The notes under the pieces are model-generated. The model searched no databases. It saw only the letters and a list, made by a program, of their open reading frames with translations, and was not told where the DNA came from. Shown here piece by piece: positions 15,373 to 23,116 of a stretch of 23,175 nt of DNA. The DNA is from JBCCQH01 sp039024435 (lineage in GTDB: Bacteria; Bacteroidota; Bacteroidia; J057; JADKCL01). The stretch spans positions 1 through 23,175 of the forward strand of contig JBCCQH010000116.1 in the NCBI GenBank assembly GCA_039024435.1. The letters run 5' to 3'. The translations under genes were made by a program, and so were the position numbers. Every line of letters begins with the position of its first letter. Within the stretch, counting starts at the first letter, position 1.

Positions 15373-17766
15373 TTACTCGAAGACCACTTCCATCTCGACC
15401 CTCCGGTTCTTCTGGCGGTTGGCCGCCGAATTGTTCGGGACGATCGGCTTCGATTCACCGTACCACTCGACGATGAAACGCTCTTCGGCCACGCCACGGC
15501 TGTTGAGGTAATCCTTGACCGCATTCGCGCGGTTCTTGGAGAGCCTCATGTTCGTGGACTCGGCGCCCACGTTGTCGGTGTGGCCCGCGATGCGCAACTT
15601 CCAATCCGGCTTGCGCACCAGCAGCGCCGCCAACGAATCCAGTTCGTCGTAGGAAGAAGTACGAATGATCGACTTGCCCGACTGGAACTCGAGGTTTTCG
15701 AAGGCCAGATCCAGGATCTCTTGTTCTTCTTCAGTGAGTTCCGGACAACCGTTGTTCTCAGCCGGACCCGGCGTGTTCGGGCATTCATCGACATTGTCGG
15801 TTACGCCGTCGCCGTCGAGGTCACCGTAGGGACAACCCTGGTTTTCTTTCGGACCCGGAGTATCCGGACAGCGGTCCTCCTTGTCGAAGATACCGTCGCC
15901 GTCGAGGTCACCGTAGGGGCAACCGAAGTTGTCTTGCGGGCCGAATTCTTCCGGACAGCGGTCTTCATTGTCGTAAAGACCATCGCCATCCGTATCCGGA
16001 CATCCGGCATGCTCGGGATCACCCGGTTTATCCGGACACTGGTCTTCGCTGTCGATGACTCCGTCGCCATCGCGGTCCGGACACCCTTTGGTTGCGGCGG
16101 GACCCGGCTCGTCGGGACAAGCATCTTCCTTGTCCATGATGCCGTCGCCATCGCGGTCCGGGCACCCGTTGAAGGCGGCCAAACCTGGCGTATCCGGACA
16201 ATCGTCTTCCGAATCCTGGACGTCGTCGCCGTCCCGGTCGGGACAACCGTCAAACTTCGCGACTCCCGGCACATCCGGGCAACTGTCGCGCACGTCGATG
16301 ATCTTGTCGCCATCGCGGTCCGGACAACCCTGGAATTCTTCCAGCCCCGGATCGTCGGGACACTGATCGTCCTTGTCCGGGATGCCATCCTCGTCGCGGT
16401 CTTTGGGCTTGCGGCCCATCGTCAGGTTGATGCCCGCGTGGACGTGAGCCGTGTTCACACTCTGGGGCGCAAACGGCGCCAGTAGGTTGTCGGTAACCGC
16501 GTAAAGTTGTACCGGCCCCGCATTGACCGAAAGCCCAAAACCCGGGTTCAGAAAACTTCGATTCATGAATGACCAAGTGGGCGATAATTGCAGCACCCGC
16601 CCCACGCGGAGGTTGTAGGAAGCCGTCAGCGTCGGGCGGAATTGGCCCTTGTAGACCTCACCACTGAAGAGGAGGCCCGCGTCCATATTTTCGTTGATCA
16701 AGTAGTTGGCACCCACATAAAAGCGCGGGATCGTCGGCGCCGTATACGCATCAAAACTGCTGTCCGGCGTAAAAGTGCCTTCCAGAGAGTCCAGCAGCGC
16801 GGTTCCTAGCGAGTCAAAAAAGTCGCCGTCGATGCTATCAAAATCCGGAAAATCATTGATGTCGATCCCTTCAAAGGTGAAGGTCGCCTGATCAGTGGAA
16901 ACATTGAGCGGGTCGTTGCGCCAACGGATAAAACCGAGGTCCACCAAGCTGGCACTGACGCGCAGCGTGGAATCGATCACTTCCCAGTCAAAGCCCACAT
17001 CAATGCCCATCCCGTGATTGCTCCCAAAAAGGTAGTTCGTGGGGGAAAACTCCGCATTGGCCGAGGTATCCTGGCCCAGAAGCGTGTTGTTGAAGCCGGA
17101 AGCATTGACCCGGAAGTCTGAGTTCGCGGTGAGGAAGAAGAAATCCGGATCGGTGGACAAGGAGATGTCACTCCGCTCAGTGCGAACGTTCCAGGTGCCA
17201 TTCAGGTACTTCAAGCGCCCCCCGATTTTGAGCTTGCCATCGTCAAAGATGTCGCGCGTATAGCCCAATCCAATCTCCCGGTAACCACTCGCATCGACCC
17301 CGAGTCCCGACCAGTCGGAAACCGGAATATTGGCGTTGCCATTCCAAGCCAACTCCAGCAATCCCTTAGGATAGGTGAAGCGGGTAAAGACCTTCTCCGT
17401 AACGTTCAGACTGAAATAGCCTTGTCCGGAACGGAAGCCCACCGACAGGTAGTCGGTACTGAAATTGCCCATCAGGAGGTTGCGGTCATTGAGCTGACCC
17501 AGCATGTTGTCGACGGTAAGATTCAGTGAATCCCCGTCGAGTTGGAAGAGGTCCTTCCAGACAAATCCGGTGTTCACCCCTTGCACGTAGATCGAAGAGA
17601 TGATCGGCAGACCGATGTTGATGTTCGTTTCCGGCGTCAGGGCCGGGTTTTGGTACATGGACTGGGGCGTCCAGTTCATGTTATAGAGCGTCAGGTCCGT
17701 CTGAGCAAAGCCGCGGCCGGCAAACAGCAGCAGCATCAGCAGGACCAATTTATTTTTAAGTTGCAT
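15373..17766 (-). CDS. OmpA-family protein: DUF5723-like barrel, eight thrombospondin type 3 repeats, OmpA peptidoglycan-binding domain
   Basis: The protein has 797 residues from the ATG at 17766; a TTG at 17781 in frame is not needed. It has a signal peptide (MQLKNKLVLLMLLLFAGRGFAQ) and a beta-rich N-terminal part to about residue 455 that resembles DUF5723 outer-membrane proteins (YNMNWTPQSMYQNPALTPE, SVGFRSGQGYFSLNV). Eight tandem thrombospondin type 3 repeats follow (about 456-675), each DxDGDGxxDxxDxCPDxPG-like and calcium-binding in character. The C-terminal OmpA domain (about 685-797) carries IAGHTDNVGAESTNMRLSKN and RANAV, which bind peptidoglycan. It probably anchors the outer membrane to the wall with a stiff calcium-dependent linker. 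It follows a lipoprotein gene by 51 nt on the same strand and ends at a strong terminator, so the two likely form an operon. Confidence 0.93.
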   Translation of the reverse strand: MQLKNKLVLLMLLLFAGRGFAQTDLTLYNMNWTPQSMYQNPALTPETNINIGLPIISSIYVQGVNTGFVWKDLFQLDGDSLNLTVDNMLGQLNDRNLLMGNFSTDYLSVGFRSGQGYFSLNVTEKVFTRFTYPKGLLELAWNGNANIPVSDWSGLGVDASGYREIGLGYTRDIFDDGKLKIGGRLKYLNGTWNVRTERSDISLSTDPDFFFLTANSDFRVNASGFNNTLLGQDTSANAEFSPTNYLFGSNHGMGIDVGFDWEVIDSTLRVSASLVDLGFIRWRNDPLNVSTDQATFTFEGIDINDFPDFDSIDGDFFDSLGTALLDSLEGTFTPDSSFDAYTAPTIPRFYVGANYLINENMDAGLLFSGEVYKGQFRPTLTASYNLRVGRVLQLSPTWSFMNRSFLNPGFGLSVNAGPVQLYAVTDNLLAPFAPQSVNTAHVHAGINLTMGRKPKDRDEDGIPDKDDQCPDDPGLEEFQGCPDRDGDKIIDVRDSCPDVPGVAKFDGCPDRDGDDVQDSEDDCPDTPGLAAFNGCPDRDGDGIMDKEDACPDEPGPAATKGCPDRDGDGVIDSEDQCPDKPGDPEHAGCPDTDGDGLYDNEDRCPEEFGPQDNFGCPYGDLDGDGIFDKEDRCPDTPGPKENQGCPYGDLDGDGVTDNVDECPNTPGPAENNGCPELTEEEQEILDLAFENLEFQSGKSIIRTSSYDELDSLAALLVRKPDWKLRIAGHTDNVGAESTNMRLSKNRANAVKDYLNSRGVAEERFIVEWYGESKPIVPNNSAANRQKNRRVEMEVVFE
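15742..16401 (-). repeat. Eight in-frame thrombospondin type 3 coding repeats
   Basis: Six units of 27 codons and two units of 29 codons (extra Tyr-Gly) encode calcium-binding TSP3 repeats in the OmpA-family gene. DNA identity between units is high in the CGGACCGCGATGGCGAC-like parts, so unequal recombination and unit-number change are plausible. Confidence 0.85.
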
Positions 17767-17817
17767 TTTTTCGGTATTCAACTTGCGATTACAATTTTAT
17801 TGATCAGCTGATGGGGA

Positions 17818-19512
17818 TTAAAATTCCACCTTTACCCGGGCCTGGGCCTTGAGGCCGACCCAAAGATCGAGCGAGTAGGTCTCGAAGATTTTTACGCGGG
17901 TCTGGCCCATGTTGAAAGTCTCTACCCAGCCCCGAATGGCAATCTTGCGCATATTATTGGCTTCAAGATTTTCGAGCTGCTCCCGGGTCAAGACAATGTC
18001 CAGGGTGGAGCGAACTTTGTTGTTCTGATCGACAAAACCGGTTCCGTCGGGTGTCGGCGAGGCGAATACCTGGGAACGGCCGGTAGCAAAAGCCGAATCG
18101 ATGACCGAATTCAATTGCTGCGAGATCGGCAAGGAATCGAGGTCGACGAGGTTGGAATCGCAGTAGTATGCCTGGATGTAGGCATCGGCGGGGAAACCGT
18201 TGTCGATGGTGATGCGGATGGTTACCGATACGACTTCTTCGATGTCATCGTCCAGCGGGAAAATATCGACATCGGCGACGGTACCGCGCGAAAAGTCGAT
18301 CGCCTTGCCATCAAAGGGCAGAATTGCTGCCAGGCCCAAGCGAATCGTACTGGTGTCCAAGGCAAAGTTGTTGAAGGGCCCCGTACCGGGATTGATCCGG
18401 ACGTCGCCGCCGTAGCGGATCAGGTCCGGATTCAGGTTCGCAATGTCGTTGACATTGGCGCCGCCATTGTTGCCGACCAACTCAAATGAGTCCCGCCCCG
18501 CGACCAGCCCCACCGCGGCGGGGACCGTGATCCCGCCGAAACCGTTGATGTCCAGGCTGTCCATCGTCTCAGAATTTACTGCGCGGAAGGGATTCACGTT
18601 GAGGTCAATCGGCATGCCGAAAGAATTCGAGATGAAGCCGCGTACAATCGCGCTGTCCCACTCGATGATTCCGCCGAGTTCATTGTCAAAAATCCGGACG
18701 CCGACCTGGTCCTGATCGATGGTGATATTTTGCTGCCCGAAATCACCGTCAATGCGGCGATAGCGCGGTCCTTCATTCAATCCCGCGTCCCGGCTCAAGT
18801 CAGCCGCGATGGAAAAGCCCGGACCGGGAGTACCGGTACCCGAATAACGGTAGGTGATCACGACATTGATCGTGTTCGGATTTGCCGACATATCCAGGAT
18901 GTATCCGTTGAGATCCGTGTCAATCGTGTTGGTGACGCTGGGATCAATGCTGGAAAGGCTGAACGGCGCTCCATTCAGCGTAAGGTTATCGATGCGAACG
19001 CCCACCAACGTTGTGTAGGAGGTTTGCTGGGCAAAGGTCAAACCGAGGTTACTCTCCGCAAATTCGATGATATCGATGGCTTCACCGCTCGGAAAGCTCA
19101 GCGGAAAGGGAATCGTAACCGAATCGATTGCGGTCCCATTGTTGGTGACGTCTAAGACATTTTGGGGAGTGACCGGAACCGGCAATGTACCCGTCTGCCG
19201 ATCAATGACCAAAGCGTCTTCGCCGGCGAGCAGGAACACTTCATCAAAATATTTGAGGGCCAACAGCCCGGTAGCCGGATCGATGGTAATGATATCATCG
19301 TCGTCAAACTCCCCCAGCACATCCGGAACGGTGATGTTTGCCTTGGCGATCGGCGCGGCGACTTCCGGATCCCACGTGGTGTCTTTCACTCGGTCTAGCT
19401 CAAAGTACTCCCGCTTGCAGGACGACAGGAACATTGTCCCGAAAGCGATAAGAGCGAAGCAAGAGAGGAACCAAGGGGCTCTATATTTGCTTATCCGCAT
19501 ACGTAAATTCAT
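17818..19512 (-). CDS. Lipoprotein of unknown function, partner of the OmpA-like protein
   Basis: The protein has 564 residues. The N-terminus is a lipoprotein signal ending in the lipobox LSSC with Cys32 (hydrophobic run 14-29). An alternative start at the second Met (19500) would only shorten the n-region. After the lipobox comes SCKREYFELDRVKDTTWDPE, then beta-rich sequence with many Asp and Asn, including GEFDDDDIITIDPATGLLAL and several Ig- or jelly-roll-like segments. No catalytic motif is seen. It lies 51 nt upstream of the OmpA/TSP3 gene with no terminator between, so the two products probably act together in the outer membrane. I do not recognise a named family. Membrane face is unclear: the residues after Cys are basic (KRE) rather than the acidic pattern linked to surface export in Bacteroidota. 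Confidence 0.85.
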   Translation of the reverse strand: MNLRMRISKYRAPWFLSCFALIAFGTMFLSSCKREYFELDRVKDTTWDPEVAAPIAKANITVPDVLGEFDDDDIITIDPATGLLALKYFDEVFLLAGEDALVIDRQTGTLPVPVTPQNVLDVTNNGTAIDSVTIPFPLSFPSGEAIDIIEFAESNLGLTFAQQTSYTTLVGVRIDNLTLNGAPFSLSSIDPSVTNTIDTDLNGYILDMSANPNTINVVITYRYSGTGTPGPGFSIAADLSRDAGLNEGPRYRRIDGDFGQQNITIDQDQVGVRIFDNELGGIIEWDSAIVRGFISNSFGMPIDLNVNPFRAVNSETMDSLDINGFGGITVPAAVGLVAGRDSFELVGNNGGANVNDIANLNPDLIRYGGDVRINPGTGPFNNFALDTSTIRLGLAAILPFDGKAIDFSRGTVADVDIFPLDDDIEEVVSVTIRITIDNGFPADAYIQAYYCDSNLVDLDSLPISQQLNSVIDSAFATGRSQVFASPTPDGTGFVDQNNKVRSTLDIVLTREQLENLEANNMRKIAIRGWVETFNMGQTRVKIFETYSLDLWVGLKAQARVKVEF

Positions 19513-19834
19513 TTAGGGTTCTAGAAAACGTACTTTTTGGTATCTGAATTCGATCTATAAAAATAGAATTTTCACAGCTTAATCCCGTGAATTTCTGAAA
19601 AAATGGCCGTAATGACAAAGTTCGTTGACACTTGGGCGCATCTTTACAAAGATTTAACGGAAAGTTCTGAGGGCCTGCAAAATTTCGACGGACGGGCGGG
19701 ATTACGGGATAGACAGGCCGCGGCGGCGTCTCTCCCGAACGGGAACAAGGTGGGTGGAGGAAAAGGCGGCGAAAAGTGGCCGATCAAGGGCCGCTTTTCG
19801 GGCAAAGTTTTTGCGCAAAATTGTCAAAGGAAGA
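19513..19834. other. Gene-free spacer between two minus-strand lipoprotein genes
   Basis: No supported gene was found. The right part holds a hairpin at 19770-19800 that may end the upstream lipoprotein transcript and a 12-bp palindrome TTTTGCGCAAAA just beyond it (19810-19821 region). The left part is AT-rich and should hold the promoter of the lipoprotein/OmpA pair. TACGTTTT (minus, 19532-19525) is a loose -7-box match 12 nt before the start codon. Confidence 0.5.
19770..19800 (-). terminator. Possible terminator hairpin of the Ig-like lipoprotein gene
   Basis: The 12-nt arms CGAAAAGTGGCC (19770-19781) and GGCCGCTTTTCG (19789-19800) pair with one imperfect position around a 7-nt loop. Read on the minus strand it lies 34 nt beyond the stop codon at 19835 and is followed by a short T run (CCTTTT). 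The mismatch and the weak T-tract keep this tentative. Confidence 0.45.
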
Positions 19835-21145
19835 TTACTTATTGTATTGAAAAATAAACCAAGATATTTTGCCATACCCTCCGGTATACGTAGCGATGGC
19901 ATTTCCGTTGGCATCGTAGACCTCGACGGTGTTCTCTTTGCCGAGGTAAAGCTGGCGAAACTCCCGCTCCCAGCCGATGGCGGTGTAATCGCCGGCCACC
20001 ACCGGCCCAAGTAAATTGCCGTTGGTGGGATTCAGTTGGTAAGCGCCCAGGTTGGTGAGCACATAGCTGTCATTGCCCTGCCCCGCCAACCCGATAATTT
20101 CATCCGTCAGGTCCAGTTCCGATCCCGCTTGCAGGCTATTGGCCTCCAGAATCCGCAGTCGTCCCGCCCGGTTTTCATTTCCCGCCACCACCAAGCGGTC
20201 ACCGTCCAGTTCCAGAAGGTAGTCCGTCCGCCAATCGGTAATGTAAGTCGCTTGCAGTTGCTCCGTGCCCGGATCGTAGTGGTCGACCTTGGTGGGCGTG
20301 CCGACCTGACCTTCCACCGATAGCCAAAGTTGGCTTTCACCAGCCAGTACCGCCTTCACCGGATAGGGCAAGCTGCTCCACGCGCCACTTCGATCTCCAT
20401 CGGTCAGGTACACCGACAGGTAAGGCGGCACACTCGATCCGAGGTAGATCTGGTCTTGGTCTACGGAAACACCCGTGATGTTTTCCTGCACCACCCCGGT
20501 CGGGAGATCAATTGTGTAGAGTGGCGCGAGGTCATTCAACGACCAAACCTGTGCATTGCCGGTGGTGCTCTCCGCAGCGATCAATTGGCGGAAACGGTTG
20601 TCAACCTTCACGTCGGCCAGTTGGTTGCCGAGCATCGGGCCGGTCTGCAATTGCCCCAAGGTATCACGGTAATGCAGCGTAGCATTGCCGCTCCCATCCT
20701 CCCCGACCCACATCGGTCGCTGCAATTCCCAGGGCAGTTCGTCAATCAGGAGGGGAATTTCCGCCGTAGTTCCATTTCCGTGGATGTCCAGCGCGGATAT
20801 TTGCAGTAGATACTCACCGGTCTCGGCGTAGCGACTGCTCACGGGCAAGCGAAATTCAAAGTCTTGGGACTTGTCCGACAGACTAAAGACTTCACTGCGC
20901 TCAAATACCGGCGGCGACGCGGGCCGAAACACGGTCACCACCAATTCTCCGAGTCCACTCTCGTCACTGGCCCGCCCCTGAATGATCAGTTCATCACCGG
21001 CGGTCAACTGCTGGTTGTCCCGGGGTAAATTGATCGATAATGACGGTGGCGTAGTTTCCACGTCATCCTCGCAGGCAGAGAAAAAAGCCGCCATCGGCAG
21101 GAAAAGCAGGCAAGTCAGGAGAAATAAATTTAAGCGAAAAGACAA
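19835..21145 (-). CDS. Lipoprotein with Ig-like domain and probable beta-propeller, TTG start
   Basis: The protein has 436 residues. The frame contains no upstream ATG before a stop, and the first internal Met (residue 18) would remove the signal peptide. The TTG at 21145 is therefore the likely start, giving SFRLNLFLLTCLLFLP and a lipobox FSAC with Cys25. The residues after Cys (EDDVE) are acidic, like the lipoprotein export signal that sends lipoproteins to the cell surface in Bacteroidota. An Ig-like domain (about 32-135) has PPSLSINLPRDNQQLTAGDE and DIHGNGTTAEI. The C-terminal 300 residues have propeller-like repeats with QLWLSVEGQ, DGDRLVVAGNEN and RQLYLGKENTVEVYDANGN. No enzyme motif is visible; a binding or scaffold role at the surface is likely. 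It is divergent from dnaB and probably monocistronic. Confidence 0.85.
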   Translation of the reverse strand: MSFRLNLFLLTCLLFLPMAAFFSACEDDVETTPPSLSINLPRDNQQLTAGDELIIQGRASDESGLGELVVTVFRPASPPVFERSEVFSLSDKSQDFEFRLPVSSRYAETGEYLLQISALDIHGNGTTAEIPLLIDELPWELQRPMWVGEDGSGNATLHYRDTLGQLQTGPMLGNQLADVKVDNRFRQLIAAESTTGNAQVWSLNDLAPLYTIDLPTGVVQENITGVSVDQDQIYLGSSVPPYLSVYLTDGDRSGAWSSLPYPVKAVLAGESQLWLSVEGQVGTPTKVDHYDPGTEQLQATYITDWRTDYLLELDGDRLVVAGNENRAGRLRILEANSLQAGSELDLTDEIIGLAGQGNDSYVLTNLGAYQLNPTNGNLLGPVVAGDYTAIGWEREFRQLYLGKENTVEVYDANGNAIATYTGGYGKISWFIFQYNK

Positions 21146-21272
21146 AATAGAGTCGAATGGTAAAATTTCAGCCTTTTGGATTCTCTACATTAATTTACGG
21201 TTTCGGGAGGAAACTAACAACCGCACGTGCGCTCGCCCGTCGGGAATCGCCGGAACCCAAACGCGTCCAGCG

Positions 21273-21281
21273 ATATCCACA
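21273..21281 (+). promoter_or_regulatory. DnaA-box-like 9-mer ATATCCACA
   Basis: One mismatch to TTATCCACA. It is the leftmost box of the cluster; a weaker copy, CTATCCACC, follows at 21295-21303. Confidence 0.4.
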
Positions 21282-21314
21282 GCCCAACCAAGGCCTATCC
21301 ACCAGAATTTTATT

Positions 21315-21323
21315 TTTTACACA
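21315..21323 (+). promoter_or_regulatory. DnaA-box-like 9-mer TTTTACACA
   Basis: One mismatch to TTATNCACA. It lies in the most AT-rich patch of the region, where strand opening would be easiest. Confidence 0.35.
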
Positions 21324-21389
21324 ACGATGGAAAAACGCCGCCGAAATCGCCCTTCTTCGTTCGGAATCGCACCCAGTAATATCAACAAA

Positions 21390-21407
21390 TGTGGATAACA
21401 ATCCACA
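21390..21407 (-). promoter_or_regulatory. Perfect DnaA box within an inverted pair
   Basis: TGTGGATAA (21390-21398) is the exact reverse complement of the consensus DnaA box TTATCCACA. CAATCCACA follows directly on the other strand, so TGTGGAT and ATCCACA form a dyad with a 4-nt spacer. Confidence 0.6.
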
Positions 21408-21412
21408 TTGGC

Positions 21413-21421
21413 TGTGGAGAG
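21413..21421 (-). promoter_or_regulatory. Weak DnaA-box-like 9-mer TGTGGAGAG
   Basis: Two mismatches to the reverse-complement consensus TGTGGATAA. It lies 14 nt beyond the perfect box in the same orientation. Confidence 0.25.
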
Positions 21422-21439
21422 AATCCTCGTACGTTAATT

Positions 21440-21544
21440 ATGAAGGACTTACAGCATATCCCTAAGTCCGCGTGTACAACTTGTGGAAAAAGAAGTGAAA
21501 AAAGTTATGCGTACTTTTACCAACCAACTGCACAAAACGATTGA
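21440..21544 (+). CDS. Possible 34-residue small protein upstream of dnaB
   Basis: An ATG at 21440 opens a frame of 34 codons ending at TGA (21542-21544), 15 nt before the dnaB start. The peptide begins MKDLQHIPKSACTTCGKRSE and contains a CxxC pair in CTTCGK, as in zinc ribbons. Against it: the frame overlaps a dyad, a DnaA-like box and the likely dnaB -7 box, and no clear ribosome site precedes it. It may be chance. Confidence 0.2.
   Translation: MKDLQHIPKSACTTCGKRSEKSYAYFYQPTAQND
21482..21490 (-). promoter_or_regulatory. DnaA-box-like 9-mer TGTGGAAAA
   Basis: One mismatch to TGTGGATAA. It lies 22 nt upstream of the possible dnaB -7 box, so a bound DnaA could affect dnaB transcription. Confidence 0.4.
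21512..21519 (+). promoter_or_regulatory. Possible -7 box (TACTTTTA) of dnaB
   Basis: TACTTTTA matches TAnnTTTG at five of six fixed positions and lies 40 nt before the dnaB start, leaving room for a normal leader. No clear -33 element was seen at the usual distance. Confidence 0.35.
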
Positions 21545-21548
21545 CTGC

Positions 21549-21553
21549 GGAGG
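21549..21553 (+). promoter_or_regulatory. Shine-Dalgarno GGAGG of dnaB
   Basis: GGAGG ends 3 nt before the ATG at 21557 and 6 nt before the adjacent ATG at 21560. The longer spacing favours 21560 as the start. A strong Shine-Dalgarno is notable because most Bacteroidota genes, including the others here, lack one. Confidence 0.6.
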
Positions 21554-21559
21554 CTTATG

Positions 21560-23116
21560 ATGAGTGATAACTATAAACCAGAAGGGGTAAGTTTTGCTTC
21601 CTCCAAAGAAAAATATTCAAATCGGAATAAGCCGTATTCCGCTGCGCCGCGCGCGGGACGCATCCCTCCTCAGGCGGTCGAAATGGAACAAGCCGTTCTT
21701 GGTGCATTGCTCTTGGAAAAAAACGCGCTGAACAAGATTGTGGACGTCGTCCGCGCGGAGATGTTCTACAAAGAATCCCACAAATACGTATTTGAAGCGG
21801 CTACCCAATTGTTCCAAAACTCCGAGCCGATTGATATCCTGACGGTGAAAAACTTTCTTTCCCAACAGGACCAGCTCGAAGCCGCCGGTGGCGTGTATTA
21901 CTTAACCGAATTGACCTCGAAGGTTGCTTCGGCGGCCAACATTGAGTACCACGCCCGGGTGATCGCCCAGAAGTACCTGATGCGGGAGATGATCAAGATC
22001 GGCGATGGCATGGTTCAGTCCGCTTACGACGAGACAACCGACGTCTTTGATCTCCTCGACAAAACCGAGCAAGATTTGTTCTCCCTCTCGGAAACCAACC
22101 TGCGGCGCAACTACCAGGCCATGTCCGACTTGGTGGTCTCCACCCTCAAGAAGCTGGAAAGCATGGAAGCCAAAGGCGATGGGGTCACGGGGGTCGCAAC
22201 CGGCTTCAATAACCTGGATCAGATGACTTCGGGGTTTCACCCCGCCGACTTGGTGATCGTCGCCGCCCGACCGGCCATGGGCAAAACCGCATTTACCCTG
22301 ACGGCCGCCCGCAACGCGGCGGTGCAGCACGGGGTTCCGGTGGCTTTTTTCTCTCTGGAAATGGACGCCACACAGTTGGTGCAACGCTTACTTTGTGCCG
22401 AAGCCGAAGTGGATGCACAAAAGGTCCGGACCGGTCGCCTGGAACGCTACGAATGGGAGCAACTCAACAACCGGATCGGCAACTTGAGCAAAGCCCCCCT
22501 TTACATTGACGATACGCCAGCCCTCTCCATCATGGACCTCCGCGCCAAAGGCCGCCGACTCAAAGCGGAAAAAAACATCGGTCTCATCGTAATCGATTAC
22601 CTGCAACTCATGACCGGCAACGTTTCCAAAGGCGGCAACCGTGAACAGGAAATCGCCGGCATTTCCCGGTCCCTCAAAGAACTGGCGAAAGAACTCAGTG
22701 TCCCGATCATCGCCCTTTCCCAGTTGAGCCGGGCGGTCGAGACGCGGGGCGGCGACAAAAAGCCGATGCTGTCCGACTTGCGGGAATCCGGCTCGATCGA
22801 GCAGGATGCGGACATGGTCATGTTCCTCTACCGCCCCGAATACTACGGGCTGACCACTTACGAGGACGGGACGAGTACCCAGGGCGTGGCCGAAGTCATC
22901 ATCGCCAAGCAACGTTCCGGCCCGGTCGGCGAAGTCAAACTGCAGTTCATCAACAAGTTTGCCAAGTTTGCCAACCTTACCGATTACCGCACCGAACAAA
23001 ATCTGGCCGCGATGGGCCTCAATCCCGGTGAAAACGCCAATTCCGTCGGCAATCAAAACACGATCATCCGCCCCTCAAAGATGAACGAAGACGAGGATGC
23101 CAATTTCCCATTTTGA
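21560..23116 (+). CDS. dnaB: Replicative DNA helicase DnaB
   Basis: The protein has 518 residues from the ATG at 21560 (519 if the ATG at 21557 is used; the GGAGG spacing favours 21560). A low-complexity N-terminal extension of about 35 residues precedes the DnaB N-terminal helical domain, starting at PPQAVEMEQAVLGALL. A linker follows, then the RecA-like ATPase domain. Numbering from 21557, Walker A is ARPAMGKTAF (237-246), the catalytic Glu is in FFSLEM (264-269), and Walker B is LIVIDYLQLM (343-352). KQRSGPVGEV near the end carries the arginine-finger region. DnaB is the hexameric 5'-3' helicase that unwinds DNA at the fork and recruits primase. No intein is present and the length is near the usual 460-520. 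It is read away from the DnaA-box cluster. Confidence 0.97.
   Translation: MSDNYKPEGVSFASSKEKYSNRNKPYSAAPRAGRIPPQAVEMEQAVLGALLLEKNALNKIVDVVRAEMFYKESHKYVFEAATQLFQNSEPIDILTVKNFLSQQDQLEAAGGVYYLTELTSKVASAANIEYHARVIAQKYLMREMIKIGDGMVQSAYDETTDVFDLLDKTEQDLFSLSETNLRRNYQAMSDLVVSTLKKLESMEAKGDGVTGVATGFNNLDQMTSGFHPADLVIVAARPAMGKTAFTLTAARNAAVQHGVPVAFFSLEMDATQLVQRLLCAEAEVDAQKVRTGRLERYEWEQLNNRIGNLSKAPLYIDDTPALSIMDLRAKGRRLKAEKNIGLIVIDYLQLMTGNVSKGGNREQEIAGISRSLKELAKELSVPIIALSQLSRAVETRGGDKKPMLSDLRESGSIEQDADMVMFLYRPEYYGLTTYEDGTSTQGVAEVIIAKQRSGPVGEVKLQFINKFAKFANLTDYRTEQNLAAMGLNPGENANSVGNQNTIIRPSKMNEDEDANFPF

Larger units (their letters stand above)
21146..21556. other. Divergent intergenic region with DnaA-box cluster (candidate origin or dnaB control region)
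   Basis: No conventional gene was found in this 410-nt stretch between the lipoprotein and dnaB. It holds seven sequences resembling the DnaA box TTATNCACA: one perfect, three with one mismatch and three with two. It also has AT-rich patches (21161-21200 and 21306-21320) and two dyads: TGTGGAT / ATCCACA with 4-nt spacer (21390-21407) and GGACTTA / TAAGTCC with 11-nt spacer (21445-21469). Confidence 0.6.

Noticed and set aside
15742..16401. CRISPR-like periodicity of about 81 bp
   Set aside because: The units are in-frame TSP3 coding repeats with no unique spacers.
15355..16485. Plus-strand frame (376 codons) opposite the OmpA-family gene, with apparent repeats
   Set aside because: Its repeats are the complement of the TSP3 coding repeats; the minus-strand protein explains the region fully.
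19625..19655. TTGACA followed by an AT-rich stretch, like a sigma-70 promoter
   Set aside because: Bacteroidota use different promoter boxes and no plus-strand gene follows.
19603..19857. 84-codon plus-strand frame in the spacer
   Set aside because: It runs through a terminator-like hairpin into the end of the opposite lipoprotein gene, has no recognisable motif and no start-site support.
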